From: Alphaproteobacteria bacterium
Lineage (GTDB): Bacteria; Pseudomonadota; Alphaproteobacteria; Caulobacterales; Caulobacteraceae
Length of the DNA: 64,000 bases
Direction of reading: 5' to 3'
Assembly (NCBI GenBank): GCA_025359785.1
Contig: JANYET010000039.1
Location: 1 to 64,000, forward strand
The notes below the pieces were generated by a model. That model saw nothing but the letters and a program-made list of their open reading frames with translations, was not told the origin of the DNA and did not search any database. Each line of letters starts with the position of its first letter. Positions within the stretch are counted from its first letter, which is position 1. A program made the position numbers and the translations under genes. Below, one piece after another: positions 36,906-45,990 of the stretch.

Positions 36906-38233
36906 CTCAGCAGCGTGAAGTGGACGATTCCGCGGTGGACGTCGTGCATGTAGACGTCGGGGCTGCGGCGCAGGGTGATCAGGGCGCTGGCTTCCATGGC
37001 GTTCCAGGAGAGCAGCGCGGTGATCAGGTTGAACAGCAGCCGCTCGTCCATTTCATAGACCAGCCGCGCGCGGTCTGAGGCAGCGACCTCGGTGACGACG
37101 GCCGCCTCGTCGTGGTCGGTGGCGAACTTGAACAGCAGAGCGCGCGCCCCGTCCGGCCGGCGCGCGTCGAGATAGATGTCCGCCGCCAGGTCCAGGCCCA
37201 TCTTGGCGCGCCGGGCGGCGTAGTTGGCGGCGCACCTCTTCAGCGCGCGGACCCAGTCGAAGGCGAGGTCGGAGGGCAGGACCGTCTGCGCGAAGCTCGC
37301 CGTCCGCTCGGCGAGCGTAAGCGCGTAGGCCGCACGCTCGGCGTCGTCGAAGCCGCGGTGCGTCGCGCGGGTGTCCTCGGCGACGCTCAGGGTGGCGCTA
37401 TCCAGCCCGTCGCCAGGATAGAGCTTGGCCAGCACGCCCGGCTCCACCTCGCCCGCCAGCTCCACGGCCAGCGGCTGGGGCAGGAACCGCGACAGGCCGG
37501 CCGCCTGCCCGCCCAGCACATATTCGCCGCCGGCCGGGATCACCCGCTTGGCGCCCAGGGCCTTCACATTGTCGCGGAAATTGCCCCGCGTCCGCTGGCG
37601 CAGCGCGGCCATCGCCGCCAGCTTGGCCGCGTCGTCATAGTCGCCCATCCCCATCGGATAGAGCGAGGCCGAGGCATAGGGCAGCATGGCGATGTGCGGG
37701 GCGCCGTACTCGGCGGCGATCCGGGCGGCGTCGGCCGGCAGGATGGTGTTGTCGACCGCGTTGAACAGCCGCGTCCCGTCGGCGTCATAGAGGTAGAGCG
37801 AGGTGTCGAGGTCGTAGTCCACCTGGGTCTCGTCGCCGCGGGTGTTGCCGTGGAAGTCGCGGAACAGCACGGCCTCGCAGGATCCCCGGCCGATCGGCGT
37901 GCGGGTCTCGAAGGGGATTTCGGTGATGTTTGAGAAGCCCGCCGCGCGGACGGCGTTGCGTAGGTTCGGCGTGTTGAGCTTGCCGACGATCACCGGCGTC
38001 GCGGGGTCGAAGCCCGCCAGCGTCCGCGGATGCAGGTGATCGTGGTGCAGGTGGCTGATGTAGATCAGGTCCGGCCGGCTGGCCCAGATCTCGGCCTTCA
38101 GCGCGTCCGGGACCGGTGGGAAGTTCCACCAGGTCTGTTGGCAGGGGCCGTCGAACCAGGGGTCGGTCAACAGCCGCTCGCCGGTCGACAGCGTAATCAG
38201 GAAGCAGGCGTTGGCGACGTAGCGGACCTGCAT
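36902..38233 (-). CDS. MBL-fold metallo-hydrolase (UlaG/CMAH-like)
   Basis: 443 residues. The N-terminal metallo-beta-lactamase fold has the metal motif [11 protein letters not shown] (HxHxDH), with [25 protein letters not shown] before it and a later DNTILPAD. The C-terminal 200 residues are an alpha-helical domain that I do not recognise. The pattern resembles UlaG-type and the MBL part of CMP-NeuAc hydroxylases. Its substrate is unknown. Its ATG shares one base with the methyltransferase stop (TGATG), so the two are coupled. Confidence 0.8.
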   Translation of the reverse strand: MQVRYVANACFLITLSTGERLLTDPWFDGPCQQTWWNFPPVPDALKAEIWASRPDLIYISHLHHDHLHPRTLAGFDPATPVIVGKLNTPNLRNAVRAAGFSNITEIPFETRTPIGRGSCEAVLFRDFHGNTRGDETQVDYDLDTSLYLYDADGTRLFNAVDNTILPADAARIAAEYGAPHIAMLPYASASLYPMGMGDYDDAAKLAAMAALRQRTRGNFRDNVKALGAKRVIPAGGEYVLGGQAAGLSRFLPQPLAVELAGEVEPGVLAKLYPGDGLDSATLSVAEDTRATHRGFDDAERAAYALTLAERTASFAQTVLPSDLAFDWVRALKRCAANYAARRAKMGLDLAADIYLDARRPDGARALLFKFATDHDEAAVVTEVAASDRARLVYEMDERLLFNLITALLSWNAMEASALITLRRSPDVYMHDVHRGIVHFTLLS

Positions 38234-39150
38234 CAGGCCACCTTCGCCACGACCGTCAGGCTGCGGCCCGCGTTGCAGGCGAACAGGGCCTTGGCGAGGC
38301 CGAGGTAGGCCTCCATCCCCTGGCCGGCCAGCACCAGGTCTATGGCCAGCCGGGCGCGGTGCGCCGCCTTGCCCGCCGCGGGATCGGCCACATAGTTCGA
38401 TCCCGGGTGCATCAGGAACCAGTCGATGGGGAAGCTCGCGAAGCCGAGCGTCACCGCAAAGCCCATCCGGGTCAGCAGGGCCGTCAGGGTCTCGGCGTTG
38501 AAATAGTTGAGGTGCTGCGGCGGCGCGACCCAGAAGTCGCGATCAATGACGCCCGCCTCGCGCGCGCAGAGTTGCAGCGGGCTGAAGTCGTTGGGCACGG
38601 TGATGGCGAGCACGCCGCCGGGGCTGAGCAGGCGCGGAAGCCGCGCCAGCAGGGCCTGCGGATCGGCCACGTGCTCCAGCACATGCTCCATGACACAGAC
38701 GTCGACCTGCCCGCCTGCCTCGGTCAGGCCGTCCAGGATCTCGAAGGCGTCACCGAACTGCGCACGGTCGAGGAACTGTGGGTGGAAGCGGCTTAGCCCG
38801 TCCTGCGAGAAATCGAGGCCCCGCACCGCGTAGCCGGCGGCGTCGGCGGCGGCCAGGAACCAGCCCTCGCCGCAGCCGATCTCCAGCAGGCCGCCGCCTG
38901 AAGCCTTGTCAGGGTTGGGCCCGCCGCGCCCCTCGGCGATCGCCGCCAGCATCAGCCGCGCCAGCAGGCGGCGATGCTCGATCTCGGTGTCCGAATAGGC
39001 CTGGGCGTAGGTTCCGTGGCTGGCCTGGAAATATTCACCGGCGTAAAAGGCCTTCAGGTCGTCCGCGCTGGGGCTTGGGTCCACGCGGCGCCAGCCATCG
39101 GCCTGGACCGCCAGCCCCACCGGTTCGCCCTCGCTATTGTCGCGGCTCAT
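38233..39150 (-). CDS. Class I SAM-dependent methyltransferase
   Basis: 305 residues. It has an atypical SAM motif LLEIGCGEGWFLAAADAAGY, then GLDFSQ and VMEHVLEHVADP and LSPGGVLAITVPNDFS, as in methyltransferase-11/23 enzymes acting on small molecules or sugars. A 60-residue N-terminal extension precedes it. ATG at 39150 is used; a longer frame begins at 39192. It is the first gene of the two-gene operon with the MBL hydrolase, and divergent from folA. Confidence 0.82.
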   Translation of the reverse strand: MSRDNSEGEPVGLAVQADGWRRVDPSPSADDLKAFYAGEYFQASHGTYAQAYSDTEIEHRRLLARLMLAAIAEGRGGPNPDKASGGGLLEIGCGEGWFLAAADAAGYAVRGLDFSQDGLSRFHPQFLDRAQFGDAFEILDGLTEAGGQVDVCVMEHVLEHVADPQALLARLPRLLSPGGVLAITVPNDFSPLQLCAREAGVIDRDFWVAPPQHLNYFNAETLTALLTRMGFAVTLGFASFPIDWFLMHPGSNYVADPAAGKAAHRARLAIDLVLAGQGMEAYLGLAKALFACNAGRSLTVVAKVA

Positions 39151-39173
39151 CCGGCGACAGTCGCAAGCCACGG

Positions 39174-39188
39174 TTAAGCCCCGATTAA
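39174..39188 (+). promoter_or_regulatory. CtrA box TTAA-N7-TTAA between folA and methyltransferase
   Basis: Sequence TTAA, seven bases, TTAA, followed by CC: an exact match to the CtrA consensus TTAA-N7-TTAAC. It lies 24 bp upstream of the minus-strand methyltransferase ATG and 47 bp upstream of folA. Direct evidence is the consensus only. Confidence 0.55.
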
Positions 39189-39234
39189 CCATAGCAAGCC
39201 GCGCGCCGGCGGCCCCGTTCTGCTATGAACCCGA

Positions 39235-39753
<519 letters not shown>

Positions 39754-39796
39754 TCCTTCGGTATGGTTCGCTCAATAAGAAATTGAGGGACGCGCC

Positions 39797-40708
39797 ATGG
39801 ACATCCAACTGGTCACCGAGGGCCTCGAATTCCCCGAGGGCCCCATCGCCATGGCCGACGGCTCGGTCATCCTGACGGAGATCAAGGGCCGGCGGCTGAC
39901 CCGCGTGACGCCGGACGGCAAGAAGGAGACAGTCGTCGAGACCGGCGGCGGACCGAACGGCGCGGCGATCGGGCCGGACGGCGCGATCTGGATCACCAAC
40001 AACGGCGGCGCGTTCGAGTGGCTGGACAACATGGGCCTGACCATTCCCGGCCCGACGCCGGCCAGCCACGTCGGCGGCTCGCTCCAGCGCTACGACCTTA
40101 CGACCGGCAAGCTGGAGACCGTCTATGACGCCTGCGAGGGCCGCCGCCTGATCGGGCCTAACGACCTGGTGTTCGACAAACAGGGCGGCGTCTGGTTCAC
40201 CGACCACGGCTGCTCAACGCCGGAGGGCCGCAAGTTCGGCGGCGTCTACTACGCCAGGACCGACGGCAGTCATATCAGCCGCCAGCGCGACCACCTGATC
40301 TCGCCCAACGGCATCGGCCTGTCGCCCGACGAGACCACCGTCTATGCCGCCGACACTCAGCTTGGCCGCCTGTGGGCCTTCGATGTCGCCGAACCCGGCG
40401 TCCTCGCGCCCAGCCCGGGTTTCGCCCCCGGGCGGGTGATCTGTAATCTCCAAGACTACCAGCTGCTCGACAGCCTGGCCGTCGAGGCTGGCGGCAAGGT
40501 CTGCGTGGCCACCATCATCAACGGCGGCATCACCGCCTTCGACCCCGACGGCTCGACCGAGCATTTCCCCTTCCCCGACCTGATCTGCACCAACATCTGC
40601 TTCGGCGGCGCAGACATGATGGACGCCTGGATCACCGCCTCCTCGACCGGAAAACTCTACCGCACGCGCTGGCCGCGGCCGGGACTGAAGCTCAATTTCA
40701 ATGCCTGA
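39797..40708 (+). CDS. SMP-30/gluconolactonase family lactonase
   Basis: 303 residues, six-bladed beta-propeller pattern. The metal-binding Glu is in LEFPEGPIAMADG, and calcium ligands occur in GPNDLVFDKQGGVWFTDHG and SPNGIGLSPDETTVYAADT. Family enzymes hydrolyse sugar lactones or act as paraoxonase-like lactonases. GAGGGACG precedes the ATG. No sugar-catabolic genes are close, so the substrate is unknown. Confidence 0.88.
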   Translation: MDIQLVTEGLEFPEGPIAMADGSVILTEIKGRRLTRVTPDGKKETVVETGGGPNGAAIGPDGAIWITNNGGAFEWLDNMGLTIPGPTPASHVGGSLQRYDLTTGKLETVYDACEGRRLIGPNDLVFDKQGGVWFTDHGCSTPEGRKFGGVYYARTDGSHISRQRDHLISPNGIGLSPDETTVYAADTQLGRLWAFDVAEPGVLAPSPGFAPGRVICNLQDYQLLDSLAVEAGGKVCVATIINGGITAFDPDGSTEHFPFPDLICTNICFGGADMMDAWITASSTGKLYRTRWPRPGLKLNFNA

Positions 40709-40803
40709 TCGTCGGCACAAGGGTTCGGAAACCTTGATGATCTAGTCTCGGACGCCTGACGCACCGCCCCGTCATGAGGGTGGGCATCGATGGGGTGTTC
40801 GAG

Positions 40804-41403
40804 ATGACGCGCTATTCAACGCTCGCGGCCGGCGCGGCCGTCATGGCGGTCCTGGCCAGCGGCTCGGCCCAGGCCAGCAGCTGGCTTTTGACCTACACCT
40901 CCACCAATGGCGCCGCGCCCTTCGCCGCCACCCTCGACCTGACCGCGTCCGACACCTTGAACGCTGTCGGCGGCTATGACGTCACCGCCATCGGCGGCAA
41001 TGTCGACGGCGACGCCATCACCGGCATCATCGCCAATCCCGGCCAACCCTTCGCCCACTACAGCGCCGACGGCCTGTTCATCTTCGACAACGTGATCTGG
41101 CCGACGTCGTCGCCGGCGCTGTCGAACCCGGGCCTGTTCTTCGCGAGCGCCTCGGGCGCGGAGTACAACCTGTTCTCCGACAACGCGACGACCTACGAGC
41201 TCTACAAGGCCCGACCTGGCGCCAGCTATCTCGCCAATTCGGTCGGCACGATCGCCTTCACCGAGACGCATCCGATCATCGGGGGCCTCGAAGGCGTTCA
41301 GGGCGGCGTGCCGGAACCGGCCGCCTGGACCCTGATGATCCTGGGGTTCGGCGCGGTGGGCGCCGCGCTCCGCCAGCGTCGCAGCCGGCTGGCCGCCGCC
41401 TGA
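40804..41403 (+). CDS. PEP-CTERM sorted exoprotein
   Basis: 199 residues. A signal peptide (about 1-24, AVLASGSAQA) leads to a beta-rich body of unknown function and the sorting tail VPEPAAWTLMILGFGAVG with a terminal RQRRSR cluster. A frame start at 40774 adds ten residues; ATG at 40804 starts right at the signal peptide. It is the third PEP-CTERM protein in the window; none has an exosortase next to it. Confidence 0.85.
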   Translation: MTRYSTLAAGAAVMAVLASGSAQASSWLLTYTSTNGAAPFAATLDLTASDTLNAVGGYDVTAIGGNVDGDAITGIIANPGQPFAHYSADGLFIFDNVIWPTSSPALSNPGLFFASASGAEYNLFSDNATTYELYKARPGASYLANSVGTIAFTETHPIIGGLEGVQGGVPEPAAWTLMILGFGAVGAALRQRRSRLAAA

Positions 41404-41443
41404 AGCCACTCATCCTACCCTGCGCCGCGCGCGGGAGGGATGT

Positions 41444-42637
41444 TCAGACGGCCTTACCGATCGCCTCGGAGCTGCTGGGATCCAGCAGCGCGGTCTCGGC
41501 GACCGTGTCCGGCTTGGGCTTGTCGTCGTCATCGCCCAGGCCCTGGTGGAAGTCCTGCAGGATGTCGAACAGCTCGTCGAGCTCGACCTTCAGCGGCCGG
41601 CCCTTCGGGAAGCGGTAGCGCCAGAAGCTGGCGATGTGGCTGACCATCCCCGTGCGCTCGCCGAGCGTGATGAACATCTCCGGCGACTTCAGCAGGAAGT
41701 TGCGGAACGCGATCGGATTGCCGGCCTGGGTCAGCTCGGCGAAGGCGTCGTCATAGACCTGCAGCGTGTTCCGGACCTTGCGCACCTGGCCCAGGATCGC
41801 CTGGTTCACCCGCGCGCCAACGTCCTTCACCTGGTTCATCATCTCGTAGTCGCGGGGTCCCACGACCTTGATCTCGGTAAGTTCGGAGATCACCCCTTTG
41901 AGCTCCGGCCAGAGGCTGTTCAGCACCCATTTGTAATAGAGGAAGCCCTTCCAGCTGAAGATACCCTCGCGGAAATTCTCGCCCTCCAGGCCCAACGTCA
42001 GGCGCAGTGGCTCGAGCCGCGTGTCGTCCTGGCCGGAGAGCAGCAGGCTGACCAGTTTGGAAATATTGGCGTTCGGCTGACCGTCGGCCTTACCGCCATA
42101 GGCCAGCTCCACGAGCTTGGAGATTTCGCCGGAGACAAAGCGCTGCATCCGGTCGAGATCAGCCGTCGAGATCGCGAAATAGCAGTTGGCGATCTTGAAA
42201 TCGCGGCGCTTCAGGTGCTCGCGCAGCAGGAACGGATCGAGCGAGGGCAGTTCGTCCAGAGCCTCCAGCAGGGCGATGTCCCGCGCCTCCTCGCCGGCGG
42301 TGCCGCGCAGCTGATTGAGCATCTCCTGCCAGCCGCGCTGGCCGACGAACAGCGAGCGGCCGCCGAGCGCCAGATCGGTCCGCTCGAAGGGGATGATCAC
42401 CTTCGTGGAAATCCGCTTGGCGACTTCGAAGATGTACTGCTCGTCGGCGCGCAGCCGGTGCTTGATGATCACCGCGCCGTTCAGCACGGCGGCCTTGAAG
42501 AATGGCGCGGCGTCATATTCCGGGTCGCCGGCGTTCTGGCTCGCCACCGCGGCCAGGTTTAGGACGCGGCTGGTCGAGGCCGTGCGCTCGAGGCCGGCAA
42601 GGCTCCGAAACGACCGGTCTGGTGAACGCGCGACCAA
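41444..42637 (-). CDS. Conserved hypothetical protein, 397 aa (TTG start)
   Basis: I do not recognise the family. The sequence is soluble, rich in helices and charged residues, without signal peptide or membrane span. Notable segments are FFKAAVLNGAVIIKHRLRADEQYIFEVAKRI, ISKLVSLLLSGQDDTRLEPLRL and FSWKGFLYYKWVLNSLWPELKGVI. No motif suggests an enzyme. The TTG start at 42637 is well supported by GGAGG 8 bases upstream. Its tail is acidic (DDDDKPKPD). It is divergent from the P450 gene. Confidence 0.8.
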   Translation of the reverse strand: MVARSPDRSFRSLAGLERTASTSRVLNLAAVASQNAGDPEYDAAPFFKAAVLNGAVIIKHRLRADEQYIFEVAKRISTKVIIPFERTDLALGGRSLFVGQRGWQEMLNQLRGTAGEEARDIALLEALDELPSLDPFLLREHLKRRDFKIANCYFAISTADLDRMQRFVSGEISKLVELAYGGKADGQPNANISKLVSLLLSGQDDTRLEPLRLTLGLEGENFREGIFSWKGFLYYKWVLNSLWPELKGVISELTEIKVVGPRDYEMMNQVKDVGARVNQAILGQVRKVRNTLQVYDDAFAELTQAGNPIAFRNFLLKSPEMFITLGERTGMVSHIASFWRYRFPKGRPLKVELDELFDILQDFHQGLGDDDDKPKPDTVAETALLDPSSSEAIGKAV

Positions 42638-42883
42638 CCTGGACCTCCAACGAGCGCGGGGACCGGGCGCGGCGCCATGCCGCGCGGCCTATTCCCGAAA
42701 GCCCTGACCCGGCCAGTATCGGCGGGAAGCTCTACAATTGGGTTAAGGCCTCGATCGTTCAGCGAACACGTTCTCGCGGATTGACGGTGTAAGTCGATGG
42801 CTTCCCCTCGCCGCGATTTGGGGCGAATATTGGCGTCCAAGGCGGCGCCGCTCGGACGGTCGCCGCGACAGAGGACATGGGTC

Positions 42884-44161
42884 ATGGACGACGGTTCGAT
42901 CGACGTGAAGCGCGCCGCGCGCGAGGCGGTCTATGCGATGGACCTGAAGGACATCAATCCGGTCGATCCGGAGCCGTTCCGCACCGATACCTGGGCGCCC
43001 TATTTCGAGCGTCTGCGCGCCGAGGATCCGGTGCATTGGGCGGTCAGCGATGAGCCCGAGGTCGGCGGCTACTGGTCGGTGACCCGGTGGGACGACATCA
43101 TGGCCGTGGACACCAACCACGAGGCCTTCTCGTCGGAACCGACCATCGTCCTGCCCGACCCGGCGGAAGACTTCACCCTGCCGATGTTCATCGCCATGGA
43201 CCCGCCCAAGCACGACGTGCAGCGCAAGACCGTCAGCCCGATCGTCGCCGGACCCAACCTCGCCAAGCTGGAGCCGATCATCCGCGAGCGGGCCGCCGTC
43301 ATCCTCGACGCCTGCCCGATCGGCGAGGAGTTCGACTGGGTGGACAAGGTCTCCATCGAGCTGACCACCATGACGCTGGCGACCCTGTTCGACTTCCCCT
43401 GGGAGGACCGCCGCAAGCTCACCCGCTGGTCGGACGTGGCCACCGCCGCGCCGGACAGCGGCGTCTTCAAGAGCACCGATCCGGAAGAGGCCGAAAACGA
43501 GCGCCGCGCCGAGCTGTTCGAGTGCGTCGACTACTTCATGCGACTGTGGAACGAGCGGGTGAACGCACCGCCGGCCGGCGACCTGATCTCCATGCTGGCG
43601 CACGGCGAATCCACGCGGGACATGGACCGCATGGAATATCTCGGGAACCTGATCCTGCTGATCGTCGGTGGCAACGACACCACGCGCAACACCATCACCG
43701 GCTCGGTGCTGGCCCTGCACCAGAACCCCGAGCAGAATCGCAAGTTGCGCGACAATCCGGCGCTGATCCCCTCGATGGTCTCCGAAACCATCCGCTGGCA
43801 GACGCCGCTGGCCTATATGCGCCGCCGCGCCACCCGCGACATCGAGCTGGGCGGCAAGACCATCAAGCAAGGCGACAAGGTCGCCATGTGGTACGTCTCC
43901 GGCAACCGCGATGAGACGGTGATCGACCGGCCCAACGACTACATCATCGACCGCGAGCGCGTGCGCCAGCACCTGTCCTTCGGCTTCGGCATCCACCGCT
44001 GCGTCGGCAACCGGCTGGCCGAACTGCAGCTCAAGGTGATCTGGGAAGAGATCCTCAAGCGCTTTCCGAAGATCGAGGTCACGGGCGCGCCGCGCCGCGT
44101 CTACTCGTCCTTCGTCAAGGGATACGAGACCCTGCCGGTAATCATCCCGACGCGGCTCTGA
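42884..44161 (+). CDS. Cytochrome P450, CYP153-type alkane hydroxylase
   Basis: 425 residues. P450 landmarks: the I-helix LLIVGGNDTTRNTITG, the ExxR in SETIRWQ, and the haem-ligand loop FGFGIHRCVGNRLAELQLKV. Many segments (VYAMDLKDINPVDPEPFR, MFIAMDPPKHDVQRKTVSPIV, DFPWEDRRKLTRWSD, LISMLAHGE) fit CYP153, bacterial terminal alkane/fatty-acid hydroxylases. It would need a ferredoxin and reductase, not seen nearby. ATG at 42884 with AGAGGA is preferred over 42797. The product alcohol could feed an alcohol dehydrogenase and acyl-CoA synthetase as at 7.8 and 11.4 kb. Confidence 0.9.
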   Translation: MDDGSIDVKRAAREAVYAMDLKDINPVDPEPFRTDTWAPYFERLRAEDPVHWAVSDEPEVGGYWSVTRWDDIMAVDTNHEAFSSEPTIVLPDPAEDFTLPMFIAMDPPKHDVQRKTVSPIVAGPNLAKLEPIIRERAAVILDACPIGEEFDWVDKVSIELTTMTLATLFDFPWEDRRKLTRWSDVATAAPDSGVFKSTDPEEAENERRAELFECVDYFMRLWNERVNAPPAGDLISMLAHGESTRDMDRMEYLGNLILLIVGGNDTTRNTITGSVLALHQNPEQNRKLRDNPALIPSMVSETIRWQTPLAYMRRRATRDIELGGKTIKQGDKVAMWYVSGNRDETVIDRPNDYIIDRERVRQHLSFGFGIHRCVGNRLAELQLKVIWEEILKRFPKIEVTGAPRRVYSSFVKGYETLPVIIPTRL

Positions 44162-44226
44162 GGCGACGCCAGGCGCCAAGACCCCGGCCGAGGCCGGGGT
44201 CAGCGATGGCGTCCGGGTCGCTCAGG

Positions 44227-44520
44227 TCAGCCGACGCCGTCGAGGTATTCGACCTCGGGCCGGCCGGCCAGCACCGCGCCGAACTTCGGGCCGGCGGCCT
44301 TGAAGTAGTCGGTTCCGCCGTGGTGGGTGAGCGCGTCCTGGTCTGCATACAGTTCCAGCACCTTGTAGGTGTTGGGCTCCGTGCGGCTCTTGGTCAGCTG
44401 GTAGGCGAGATTGCCCGGCTCGTTGGCGCGGACCTGCTTGGCCAGGTCGCCAAAGAAGGCCTCGAACTCGGCGCCCTTGCCCTCTTGAATCTTCAACACC
44501 GCGATCACGCCAATGGTCAT
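44227..44520 (-). CDS. Antibiotic biosynthesis monooxygenase (ABM) domain protein
   Basis: 97 residues. It has the ferredoxin-like ABM pattern: IGVIAVLKIQEGKGAEFEAFF, then YQLTKSRTEPNTYKVLELYADQDALTHHGGTDYF. These small dimers include cofactor-free quinol monooxygenases such as YgiN. The substrate is unknown. It converges with the CYP153 gene. The 244 bp upstream (44521-44764) contain a REP-like repeat and no gene. Confidence 0.85.
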   Translation of the reverse strand: MTIGVIAVLKIQEGKGAEFEAFFGDLAKQVRANEPGNLAYQLTKSRTEPNTYKVLELYADQDALTHHGGTDYFKAAGPKFGAVLAGRPEVEYLDGVG

Positions 44521-44764
44521 GCTGTCCTCCCGAACGTTTGTTTGAATGGACGGTAGGGCGGTCGCTCCCTGCTGTCATCCCGGAAAGCGCCGGGCTCAGG
44601 CTTGGACCGACCCAAGGACAGCCTGCGCGCTTGTCCGAGACCTGTAGACGCGACAGGGGCAGGAACGATCGCGGCGGCGATGCCGCGCCCAATTCCGAAA
44701 CTCAGGTGTTGATGGGGTCCTGGTCTTTGCGGGCCGCGAAACCGGATGACAGCCGCGAAGCCGG

Positions 44765-45049
44765 TTAACGGTTCTCGCTCCAGCCGTAAGCCACCCAGTG
44801 GTGACCCCCAAGGTGGCGGGCTTCGATCACTCCGTCCGCGCGGGCGCGGGCGGTGCGTCGGGCCCGAAGCGCCAGGCCCGCGAAGCCCAGCAGGGCCGAG
44901 GCCATCACGGCGATCACCGCGACGGTGGCGGCGAAAACCACGGCCAGAACCGCGCCGACCACGACAGCGGCGATGGTCGCCAGCAGGCCGACCAGCATGG
45001 CCAGGCTGCGCAGGGCCGATCCGTGACGGGTGGCGAACTCTCTCACCAT
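44765..45049 (-). CDS. Small two-helix membrane protein
   Basis: 94 residues. Two hydrophobic helices (about 17-39 and 40-60, LVGLLATIAAVVVGAVLAVVF ... VAVIAVMASALLGF) are separated by a short turn; the C-terminal half is Arg/Ala-rich and ends HHWVAYGW. Function unknown. No strong ribosome site could be assigned, so the start is moderately sure. Confidence 0.65.
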   Translation of the reverse strand: MVREFATRHGSALRSLAMLVGLLATIAAVVVGAVLAVVFAATVAVIAVMASALLGFAGLALRARRTARARADGVIEARHLGGHHWVAYGWSENR

Positions 45050-45150
45050 GGCGTCCTCAAAGGCTCAAAGGCCGATCCGATGACGGATATGTCGTCGTAT
45101 GGCTGATCCACGTCAACCACGTACAACTCACAACGTGCGTGAGCGGACAT

Positions 45151-45846
45151 CTATGCCGCACCTTTGAGCGACCAGTCGCGGCGTTCGCGCATCGCCGCAT
45201 CGAAGGCCGCATTGATCGCCGCGGCCTTGGACTCGGCCACTTCCACGAACGCCGCCGGCAGGCCGCGGCCGCGGGCGCGGTCCGGATGGGCCTGCGACAG
45301 CATGGCGCGCCAGGCGGCGCGCAGCGCCTCGTCGGACGCGTCGTGCCGCACGCCCAGGACCGCGTAGGGATCGCCCGCCTCGGGGCCCATGTGCGTCGCC
45401 TTCACGCGGCGGAACACCAGCGGGCTCTGGCCGAACAGCTCCGAGACCCGCTCCAGGTAGGTGAGTTCGTCACTGGTCACCACGCCGTCGGACGTGGCGA
45501 TGTGGAAGAGGCCGTCGAGCACGTCTTCCAGCAGTTGCGGGCAGGCGTGGTAGCGTTTGCGCAGGCGCCGCGCATAGCCCTCGAACCCGCGCGTTGTCTG
45601 CCGCGCCAGCTGATACAGCCGGCGCACGTTGCCTTCGCTGCCCTCGTCGGCGTGGAACACCTCGGAAAACGCCAGCCATTCGCCGGCCTGCGCCTGGCCG
45701 TCGGCCTTGGCCAGCTTGGCGCCCAGCGCAGTGACCGCGGTCGAGAACGCGGGGTCCTCGCCGGGGAGACCCGGAGGGCAGACGTCGCACTCGGCCTCAT
45801 CGAGGTTGCGAGCGGCGAGTCCAGCTATCTTGCGCCAGAAACTCAT
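45151..45846 (-). CDS. DjlA-like TerB/J-domain co-chaperone
   Basis: 231 residues. An N-terminal TerB-like helical domain (about 30-140: FSTAVTALGAKLAKADGQ ... FHIATSDGVVTSDELTYL) is followed by a C-terminal J domain (about 165-231: DPYAVLGVRHDASDEALRAAWRAMLSQAHPDR) with the HPD motif needed to stimulate DnaK. Unlike E. coli DjlA there is no obvious N-terminal membrane helix. It is divergent from the hydantoinase. Confidence 0.85.
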   Translation of the reverse strand: MSFWRKIAGLAARNLDEAECDVCPPGLPGEDPAFSTAVTALGAKLAKADGQAQAGEWLAFSEVFHADEGSEGNVRRLYQLARQTTRGFEGYARRLRKRYHACPQLLEDVLDGLFHIATSDGVVTSDELTYLERVSELFGQSPLVFRRVKATHMGPEAGDPYAVLGVRHDASDEALRAAWRAMLSQAHPDRARGRGLPAAFVEVAESKAAAINAAFDAAMRERRDWSLKGAA

Positions 45847-45915
45847 TGGGATAAGCAGCCATACGAGTGTGGCCGACCGAAGACAATCGCAGGGCGGGTT
45901 AAGTTTTGGACAGGT

Positions 45916-45990
45916 CCTGGCGTTTCTGGATCGCCCCCTTTTCCGCGGAGCGCCGATAGGTGATCGAAAAAACCTGGCGTTTCTGGATCG
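45916..45990 (+). repeat. 18-bp direct repeat at hydantoinase start
   Basis: CCTGGCGTTTCTGGATCG occurs at 45916-45933 and again at 45973-45990, 57 bp (19 codons) apart and in the same frame. The downstream copy encodes WRFWID of the protein. A TAG lies just before the GTG start. Confidence 0.85.
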
